Positions 58,502 through 64,000 of a DNA stretch of 64,000 nt are shown here, one piece after another. A program made the position numbers and the translations under genes. The notes below the pieces were generated by a model. It made no database searches. It saw only the letters and a program-made list of their open reading frames with translations, and was not told the origin of the DNA. The DNA comes from Tissierella_A sp964489715. Lineage in GTDB: Bacteria; Bacillota; Clostridia; Tissierellales; Tissierellaceae. Position 1 is the first letter of the stretch, and each line of letters begins with the position of its first letter. Where the stretch lies: assembly GCA_964489715.1 (NCBI GenBank), contig CAZBAK010000003.1, forward strand, positions 4,610 through 68,609. The letters are read 5' to 3'.

Positions 58502-59446
58502 TTATATATTCTTTGGAATTCCTTTAAATTTAGCTATTCTCTGAGTAATTATAGGTGTAATTATACTTGTAATAACAACTCCAAAAGCTATTTGTGCAGT
58601 AGCTGTTGAAGCAAAGGGAAGAAGTTCTGGATTGTTAAATGCCAAAATACTAGGCACAGATACACTTAGTCCTGCCATAGAGCTTATACCAAGAGTTGAA
58701 ATACCACTTTCCTTTAGCAATCTTGTTTCCACTAAATAAATTATAGGTAGCATGCTAATATAAAATATAGCTGTCAATAAAATCCCTTGTCCACCAGCTT
58801 GTAAAGCCTCTATAATATTTATCCCTGCTCCAAAAGACCAACCCATAAACACCATCAATACTCCAACTATAGAACTAAACATTTTAGATAATTCTTTATC
58901 TAGATTACCTATTATAATACCAGCTATAATTGGAATTATAGTTGATATTATAGGTGCCCAATCAACTCCTCCACCTTGGCTTATGCTAAATACAAAAATT
59001 GGAAAAGCTGGAACAGACAACATACCAATTAAACCAAATGCTGCTTTATCTGTTTCAACTCCATAATCATTTACCAGGGCAAGATAGAGAGATGGATTTA
59101 GAGAACATATTCCAACTACAAAGGCAATAGCTGAAACTCCCAAGACCCCCTGTAAACCAAAAGATTTCATAAAGGCAAAACTAAGTACTATACATATTAT
59201 AATTTTAACAAGTAGTAAGCTTCCTTGCTTTTTAAGAACCTGGGATATACTCTTTAAATCAAGTAAATTGGCTGAGCAAAAACAAACCAGTGCAACTATA
59301 TAGTTTGTACCTTTAGTTGTAAATAAAGCTTCAGTAAGACCTCCAAAGCTAGCAAAAAATCCTGGTGCAAATGTATTAATAAGAGCTGATATTAGCATAG
59401 GTACCAAAAGCAATCCTCCTGGTATCTTTCTCATAAACTTTAACAT
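58502..59446 (-). CDS. 2-keto-3-deoxygluconate permease (KdgT) family transporter
   Basis: A 314-residue membrane protein with about ten hydrophobic segments. The N-terminal MRKIPGGLLLVPMLISALINTFAPGFFASFGGLTEALFTTKG and SMAGLSVSVPSILAFNNPE match the KdgT family. Known members import 2-keto-3-deoxygluconate, but no KDG or pectin genes are nearby. Placement next to an M20 amidohydrolase and a BMP lipoprotein suggests a different acid or acyl-amino acid. AAGGAAAA precedes the ATG. It lies 46 bp after the BMP gene. Confidence 0.85.
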   Translation of the reverse strand: MLKFMRKIPGGLLLVPMLISALINTFAPGFFASFGGLTEALFTTKGTNYIVALVCFCSANLLDLKSISQVLKKQGSLLLVKIIICIVLSFAFMKSFGLQGVLGVSAIAFVVGICSLNPSLYLALVNDYGVETDKAAFGLIGMLSVPAFPIFVFSISQGGGVDWAPIISTIIPIIAGIIIGNLDKELSKMFSSIVGVLMVFMGWSFGAGINIIEALQAGGQGILLTAIFYISMLPIIYLVETRLLKESGISTLGISSMAGLSVSVPSILAFNNPELLPFASTATAQIAFGVVITSIITPIITQRIAKFKGIPKNI

Positions 59447-59492
59447 TTTTCCTTACACAACCTTCCTATAGATAAATTATACTAATTATTTA

Positions 59493-60563
59493 TTATGGTT
59501 TTACACTATTAATCAATTCTTTAATATCCTTCTCATCTTTACCTATAGCACTATCTACTATAATTTTTCCAGAGATGATTTCCTCTGTCAATTCTTCAAT
59601 CTTAATTTTAAGATCTTCACTTAAATACTCTTCATAATAAATATTTTTAGCAAGACCCACAGCTTCTTCTTTTAATCCTAATTCTATATTTTTACCATAA
59701 TCTAGTTTTTGACTTTCATAAAGCTCAAGAGCTTCATATATAGTGTGATCTACTCTCTTTAAAACTGAGGTAGAAATTATACTAGCTATTTCTTCTTTTC
59801 CCTTTGATTTATAGAGCATAGCCTGATCAGAATCTACACCAATAGCTATCTTTCCTTTTTCTTCAACTTTTTCAAATAGAGCTTCTCCTGAAGCTCCAGC
59901 AACACTAAATAAGACATCTGCTCCTTTATTTATCATATCCTCTGCTAGTATCTTTCCCTTTTCCTTATCCTCAAAACTACCAATATATTCTACTAAAAGC
60001 TTTATATTAGGATTATATAATTTTGCTCCTTCAATATACCCTACTATAAAATCATTGTTTCTAGGAATATCCATACCTGCTAAAACTCCTATGGTTTCAG
60101 ACTCACTTAAAGATGCAGCTGCATAACCAGCTAAAAAAGAAGCTTCATTAGATCTATAAGTAAAAGAAACTACATTTTCAAAATCTCCCTTGCCCCAATC
60201 AAGCTCTCCATCATATAGTATAAAAGTAATATGGGGGTATTTATCAGCATTTTTTTCAATTGCTTCCTTTAAAAAACTTGAAGTCACTATTACATTATTC
60301 CCATTTTCTGCAGCTTCAATCAATTTAGCTTCAAATTTTTCCGGATTATTCTCATGTTCTAGTATGCTAAGATCTATACTATAATCTCTTTCCGCCATAT
60401 TTGCTCCCACTATTGCTGCATCATTAAAAGACATATCTCCTCTTTTTGCAATTATAAGGGCTACTGAAGTATTATCTCCAACATAAATTGACTTATCAGA
60501 TTGGCAAGCTAGTAATGAAAAAGATATAACAATAATTAATAAAAACATTAGTTTTTTCTTCAT
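59493..60563 (-). CDS. BMP family ABC-transporter-type substrate-binding lipoprotein
   Basis: A 356-residue lipoprotein: MKKKLMFLLIIVISFSLLAC with the lipid Cys at residue 20. The following periplasmic-binding-protein type 1 domain contains VALIIAKRGDMSFNDAAIVGANMAERDY, SFTYRSNEASFLAGYAAASLS and KGADVLFSVAGASGEALFE, as in BMP/Med/TmpC proteins that bind purine nucleosides. The usual ATPase and permease genes are absent next to it. GGAGGTAT precedes the ATG. It probably starts the transcript carrying the KdgT and M20 genes. The ligand is unknown. Confidence 0.88.
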   Translation of the reverse strand: MKKKLMFLLIIVISFSLLACQSDKSIYVGDNTSVALIIAKRGDMSFNDAAIVGANMAERDYSIDLSILEHENNPEKFEAKLIEAAENGNNVIVTSSFLKEAIEKNADKYPHITFILYDGELDWGKGDFENVVSFTYRSNEASFLAGYAAASLSESETIGVLAGMDIPRNNDFIVGYIEGAKLYNPNIKLLVEYIGSFEDKEKGKILAEDMINKGADVLFSVAGASGEALFEKVEEKGKIAIGVDSDQAMLYKSKGKEEIASIISTSVLKRVDHTIYEALELYESQKLDYGKNIELGLKEEAVGLAKNIYYEEYLSEDLKIKIEELTEEIISGKIIVDSAIGKDEKDIKELINSVKP

Positions 60564-60614
60564 ACAATACCTCCATCTTCTTTTTATACTTTATATTATA
60601 ACATAAAAATACAA

Positions 60615-60664
60615 AAAAATTCTGTAGAGCTCAGTCTATAATTTTCATTCTGCTCTACAGATTT
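60615..60664 (-). terminator. Terminator downstream of tetR
   Basis: TCTGTAGAGC (60621-60630) pairs with GCTCTACAGA (60652-60661), and the minus strand continues with a run of Ts. It ends the MATE-TetR operon. Confidence 0.85.
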
Positions 60665-60705
60665 ATCTTTATATTTTTTATAAATTTCAATCTTTTAATA
60701 TTTAT

Positions 60706-61266
60706 TTATCTAAAGAAGCCTATTATAGTTCTATATAGGTATTCTATATTCTTTATTTCATCTTCTGGATATACATCTATCAACATAGTTAAATTTATAA
60801 GTAAGCTATAGACTACCTTATCCAATATATCTTGGTCGTCTTTAAACTTTTCTTTTATTTCAATATCTTTAAAGACTTTTTTTATATTATTTATTATTTT
60901 ATCCTCTATATTTTTTATAGATTTATTACCCTTTAGATCTTTTGCCTTTCTGACCTGTATTCCCATACATCTTCTTTCCAGGGTTTCTTGATAGATAAGC
61001 ATAATGGATAGCTTGATTTTTTCTTCTTCATCTATATCTCGAGCCAATATATTATCAAGTTTATCAAATGTTATATTCCAGCTGTTTTCTAATACGGAAA
61101 GATATAATTCGTTTTTATTGGAAAAATAATTGTATAAGCTTCCCACTGATATATTTGCTCTCTTTGAGATTTCTTTCATATTTACATGTTCATATCCTTT
61201 TTCATAGAAAAGTTCCTTAGCCGATAAAAATATCCTATCTTCAATATTGACTATTAATTTTGGCAT
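60706..61266 (-). CDS. TetR family transcriptional regulator
   Basis: A 186-residue regulator. The N-terminal helix-turn-helix is RIFLSAKELFYEKGYEHVNMKEISKRANISVGSLYNYFSNKNELY, typical of TetR. The remaining about 130 residues form the helical ligand and dimer domain. It starts at ATG 61266, overlapping the MATE gene end by 13 bp, so both proteins come from one mRNA. Two tandem AATGAA-N6-TTCATT inverted repeats sit at the operon promoter and are probable autoregulatory operators. The inducer is unknown but is likely a MATE substrate. Confidence 0.93.
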   Translation of the reverse strand: MPKLIVNIEDRIFLSAKELFYEKGYEHVNMKEISKRANISVGSLYNYFSNKNELYLSVLENSWNITFDKLDNILARDIDEEEKIKLSIMLIYQETLERRCMGIQVRKAKDLKGNKSIKNIEDKIINNIKKVFKDIEIKEKFKDDQDILDKVVYSLLINLTMLIDVYPEDEIKNIEYLYRTIIGFFR

Positions 61267-62708
61267 TCAACTTCACCTAGTTTTTCTCTACTATTCTCTT
61301 CTTCAATGGATATTTCTTTTTTAATTGCATAGGCAAATACAGCTGTTAAAATAATTGAAAGTATATCAGCTATTGGCTGTGCAGCCATAATACCTGCTAA
61401 ACCTGCTGGCATTTGGTATGGAAATAAATTTATTATAAATGAAAGCTGACTACTATATGCTTCAAAGATACCAGGGAAAAATACTAGTAATGGTATAAAG
61501 AAAAGCCCTTGTCTTACTATAGCTAATATACCTGCCTGCTTACCCTTACCAAAACTTTGAAATAGTCCTGTATTTATCATCATATAGCCTATTAGAGGTA
61601 GGAATATATTATATGCTAGTAAGTTGTTCACTCCATATTCAATTACCTTAGGATCTTTTGTAAATATTTTCATAAATTGTTCTGGAAAAACTAAAAATAT
61701 AACCATTGCCATAAGTCCAAAGGATATCATCCATTTTATTGATATACTCAAAGCCTCTCGGACTCTTTTAAAGTTTCTTGCCCCATAATTATAAGCTGCA
61801 AAGGGTTGAAAACCTTGATTGTATCCCATCATTACGAATAAAGGTAGCATGGTTATTTTAAGCGTAATTCCTATTGCTGCAAGCGCATCTTCTCCATAGG
61901 CTGATGCAGCAACATTTTGTATACTAAATGCCATACTAGATAAAAATTGCATAAAGAATACAGGTAGTCCAATCTTAAATATCTCTTTATATATTCCACT
62001 TTCTCTACTAATGTTCCTTCTACTCATTTGGATATGGGAGTTATTGCCTATAAAATACCTAAGAAGGTAGATTGTAGATACTGCCTGTCCCAATACTGTT
62101 GCTATGGCAGCTCCTTGAAGGCCAAGTCCAAATGTAAACATAAATATGGGATCAAATATGATATTTAAAACTGCTCCTATTACTAATGCATTCATACTAT
62201 ATCTTGCATTTCCTTCTGCTCTTACTATATTGTTTAAGGTCATATTTATTACTGTAAATATACTCCCTCCAATTATCCAAGTTGAATAGTTCTTACCTGG
62301 TACTAACACAGACTCTGTTGCTCCCATTAGTTTTAGTATAGGTCCTAAAAATAATAGAACAAATACTGTCACAATTATAGCTATAATAACTGCTAGAAAA
62401 AGTGCTGTAGATCCTGTCTTGTCTGCTTTTTCTTTTTCTCCTGCACCTAGACTTCTAGAAATATATGAAGCAGAACCAACTCCTACCATCTGACCCATGG
62501 CTGTAATAATCATAAACAATGGAAATGCCACGGATACTGCCCCCATGGCAGCAGTGTCATTTAGCATTCCTACAAATAATGTATCTACAAAATTATAAAT
62601 AGCATTTATTATGGTTGCTATTATGGTTGGTATTGCTAGTGTTAATAGTGTCTTTTTAATTGGCCCATCTGCCATTAAATTAGTATTACTCTGTCTTTTT
62701 TCTCTCAT
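61254..62708 (-). CDS. MATE family efflux transporter (TetR-regulated)
   Basis: A 484-residue MATE exporter with 12 membrane segments, of the MepA/DinF-like branch: N-terminal PIKKTLLTLAIPTIIATIINAIYNFVDTLFVGMLN, AMGQMVGVGSASYISRSLGAG, and a second-half block FKIGLPVFFMQFLSSMAFSIQN. AGGAGATGG precedes the ATG. It is co-transcribed with a downstream TetR gene from a near-consensus promoter carrying two operator-like repeats, as with drug-inducible pumps. It is unrelated in detail to the other MATE protein at 14870-16237. Confidence 0.93.
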   Translation of the reverse strand: MREKRQSNTNLMADGPIKKTLLTLAIPTIIATIINAIYNFVDTLFVGMLNDTAAMGAVSVAFPLFMIITAMGQMVGVGSASYISRSLGAGEKEKADKTGSTALFLAVIIAIIVTVFVLLFLGPILKLMGATESVLVPGKNYSTWIIGGSIFTVINMTLNNIVRAEGNARYSMNALVIGAVLNIIFDPIFMFTFGLGLQGAAIATVLGQAVSTIYLLRYFIGNNSHIQMSRRNISRESGIYKEIFKIGLPVFFMQFLSSMAFSIQNVAASAYGEDALAAIGITLKITMLPLFVMMGYNQGFQPFAAYNYGARNFKRVREALSISIKWMISFGLMAMVIFLVFPEQFMKIFTKDPKVIEYGVNNLLAYNIFLPLIGYMMINTGLFQSFGKGKQAGILAIVRQGLFFIPLLVFFPGIFEAYSSQLSFIINLFPYQMPAGLAGIMAAQPIADILSIILTAVFAYAIKKEISIEEENSREKLGEVECQN

Positions 62709-62730
62709 TTAACCATCTCCTAATATCTAT

Positions 62731-62768
62731 AATGAACTTAGATTCATTTTAATGAATACCCGTTCATT
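62731..62768 (-). promoter_or_regulatory. Tandem TetR operator candidates
   Basis: Two copies of the inverted repeat AATGAA-N6-TTCATT at 62731-62748 and 62751-62768, spaced 20 bp (about two helical turns) apart. The second overlaps the -10 element by three bases. They fit the regulator encoded in the same operon. Confidence 0.75.
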
Positions 62769-62794
62769 ATAGATCTAAATTCAACTCTTGTCAA
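62766..62794 (-). promoter_or_regulatory. Consensus sigma-A promoter of the MATE-tetR operon
   Basis: Minus strand TTGACA (62789-62794) and TATAAT (62766-62771) with exactly 17 bp between them, a perfect consensus promoter about 60 bp before the MATE ATG. Confidence 0.9.
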
Positions 62795-62804
62795 ATATAA
62801 GAAA

Positions 62805-62846
62805 AGAATAGCTCTAGATTGAAATATTTTAATCCAGAGCTATTCT
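62805..62846 (-). terminator. Terminator downstream of nitroreductase
   Basis: AGAATAGCTCT (62805-62815) pairs with AGAGCTATTCT (62836-62846), followed on the minus strand by TTTTCTTATATTT. Confidence 0.8.
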
Positions 62847-62875
62847 CATATAATTTTTTTAATCTTATTTAAATT

Positions 62876-63475
62876 TTATTTGTAAACAAGTACTCTATCT
62901 TTTAAAGCTTTAAATTCTTTTTCTCCTGGCTCTGACAATGATTTACCAAATGGCATTTGAGCTCTCATCTTCCAATTATCTGGTATATTCCATTCTCTTT
63001 TCACTTCTTCTTCTATAAGCTCATTATAATGTTGAAGAGATGCACCATATCCATGCAAATATAATGATGTCCATATATTAAATTGATGCATTCCACTTGA
63101 TTCCTTAGACCATATTGGGAAATTATCTGCATATGTTGGAAATTCTTTCTGCAGATTTTCTACTATATCATTATCTTCAAAGAATAATATAGTTCCGTAA
63201 GCTGCATTAAATGAATCAATTTTTTCTTCAGTTGGAGCAAATTTATCCTCCTCAACTATCTTTCTTAATGCCTCCTTAGTTATCTCCCATAGCCTTGTAT
63301 GATTTTCATTTAATAATAATACCACTCTAGCAGTTTGTGAGTTAAATGCTGAGGGTGTATGCTTTACTACATGTTCTATTAGTTCTTTAATTTTTTCATC
63401 AGAGATAAGTTTTTCCTTACTAAGTGCATAATGTGATCTTCTTCCTTCTATAGCCTCATAAAAACTTTTTGTCAT
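62876..63475 (-). CDS. Nitroreductase family protein (HBN1/Frm2-like)
   Basis: A 199-residue FMN-binding nitroreductase. EAIEGRRSHYALSKEKLISDEKIKELIEHVVKHTPSAFNSQTARVVLL is the pattern of the HBN1/Frm2 subgroup, with FMN-contacting GRRS and SAFNSQ residues. MPFGKSLSEPGEKEF near the C-terminus is the other conserved block. It probably reduces quinone- or nitro-type or lipid-derived compounds with NAD(P)H. GGAGGAATA precedes the ATG. It lies 18 bp after the pirin gene on the same strand, so both may respond to redox stress. Confidence 0.9.
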   Translation of the reverse strand: MTKSFYEAIEGRRSHYALSKEKLISDEKIKELIEHVVKHTPSAFNSQTARVVLLLNENHTRLWEITKEALRKIVEEDKFAPTEEKIDSFNAAYGTILFFEDNDIVENLQKEFPTYADNFPIWSKESSGMHQFNIWTSLYLHGYGASLQHYNELIEEEVKREWNIPDNWKMRAQMPFGKSLSEPGEKEFKALKDRVLVYK

Positions 63476-63493
63476 ATTTTATTCCTCCATTTT

Positions 63494-64000
63494 TTATTTT
63501 TCCTCTTTTTTCATCTCTATGATCAATACATGAGATAGGGTCTTTGCTTTGATTGTAATATCTTCTTCTATTATTTCTAATGCATCTCTATCATTTAATT
63601 CTATATTATTAATTTCTGAACTTCCTTCTATTTGCACTAAATATGCCTGTCTTTTTTCTTCTACTTTAAAGTCTATTTCTTTGTCTTTGTCTAATTCTAA
63701 TACATATATATTTGCATCTTGATTGATTTTTATCTTTGCATCAGCTTTAACACTTGACACTATTTGTAGCCATTTATTTTTTCTATCTTCCCATTTAAAT
63801 CTATAATCTCCATAATTTGGAGTAAGCCCTCTCTTCTCTGGAAGTAGCCATATCTGTAGAAATCTAGATGTGCTATCGCCATAATTGTGCTCAGTATGAG
63901 CTATACCATTTCCTGCACTCATATACTGTACATGGCCTCTAGTAATAGTATTTTTATTTCCCATAGTATCTCCATGATTAAGTTCTCCATCTACAACATA
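63494..64000 (-). CDS. Pirin family protein, N-terminus beyond window
   Basis: The frame is open to the right window edge: YVVDGELNHGDTMGNKNTITRGHVQYMSAGNGIAHTEHN continues the pirin cupin core, so Met at 63964 is internal rather than the start. 168 residues are present, and about 65 N-terminal residues, including the PHPHRG-type metal motif, lie outside. The C-terminal cupin half (LLPEKRGLTPNYGDYRF, AYLVQIEG) is intact. Bacterial pirins (YhhW/YhaK) can act as quercetinases, but the usual role is unclear. It is transcribed toward the nitroreductase gene 18 bp away. Confidence 0.93.
   Translation of the reverse strand, partial: YVVDGELNHGDTMGNKNTITRGHVQYMSAGNGIAHTEHNYGDSTSRFLQIWLLPEKRGLTPNYGDYRFKWEDRKNKWLQIVSSVKADAKIKINQDANIYVLELDKDKEIDFKVEEKRQAYLVQIEGSSEINNIELNDRDALEIIEEDITIKAKTLSHVLIIEMKKEEK

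Noticed and set aside
1..64000. Mobile elements, CRISPR arrays, tRNA or rRNA genes
   Set aside because: No transposase or integrase motifs, no regularly spaced repeats and no tRNA/rRNA-like sequences were seen on either strand.

Overview
The window is 64 kb of low-GC (roughly 30%) chromosomal DNA from an anaerobic, Clostridia-like Bacillota. A Tissierellia-type organism is my guess from the gene set, not something the sequence proves. Supporting signs are the A/T-rich codon use, strong AGGAGG-type ribosome sites, many TTG/GTG starts, two T-box leaders, an electron-bifurcating Nfn pair, a cobalamin cluster and selenium use. About four fifths of the genes lie on the minus strand. I found no rRNA, tRNA, insertion sequence, prophage or CRISPR array. 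Two 100-N assembly gaps (14369-14468 and 45761-45860) interrupt coding regions.

Layout. 1-1.7 kb: a lipoprotein (cut by the window edge), an anti-sigma factor and an ECF sigma factor. 1.9-7.4 kb: MFS transporter, NudC, M18 aminopeptidase, glyoxalase I and a cytosine-deaminase-like amidohydrolase. 7.5-9.1 kb: a selenium locus with tRNA 2-selenouridine synthase convergent on a peroxiredoxin whose catalytic codon is an in-frame TGA (selenocysteine). An ordinary ORF search splits that gene and loses its N-terminal half. 9.2-13.5 kb: DUF896 protein, then an amino-sugar operon (phosphoesterase, nagB, CYTH protein, nagA) and an isochorismatase-type hydrolase. 13.8-24.7 kb: serine dehydratase subunits (broken by a gap), MATE exporter, NfnA/NfnB, phosphoglucomutase, YbaK deacylase, a HypE-like/DUF2254 pair, an EamA permease and a YaiI protein. 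24.7-32.1 kb: mixed housekeeping and membrane genes, ending in a superoxide dismutase with a Fur-like box. 32.2-39.1 kb: late cobalamin genes (cobC, cobS, cobU, threonine-phosphate decarboxylase, cbiB, and a CobQ lacking its glutaminase domain) preceded by two tandem EamA permeases and a cysteine-rich small protein. 39.4-46.2 kb: ddl-murF, DUF1232, HD and PgeF proteins, CsbD, and a P1B-4-type metal ATPase. 46.3-54 kb: orphan trpB with a Trp T-box, a BrkB-family membrane protein, a YflT-like stress protein, an M16C metalloprotease, and ilvA with a T-box. 54-64 kb: DUF1002 protein, lipoprotein, VOC protein, class I aldolase, an M20/KdgT/BMP set, a MATE-TetR operon with a near-consensus promoter and operators, a nitroreductase and a pirin (cut by the window edge).

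The most interesting points are the selenocysteine peroxiredoxin with a hairpin just after its TGA, beside a second selenium-using gene; the GATase-less CobQ in a permease-containing cob cluster; sigma-B-like promoters before csbD, the yflT-like gene and possibly the metal ATPase; a Fur-like box at the sodA promoter; and a well-defined TetR-controlled MATE promoter. All functional calls rest on recognising motifs by eye. No database search was run.
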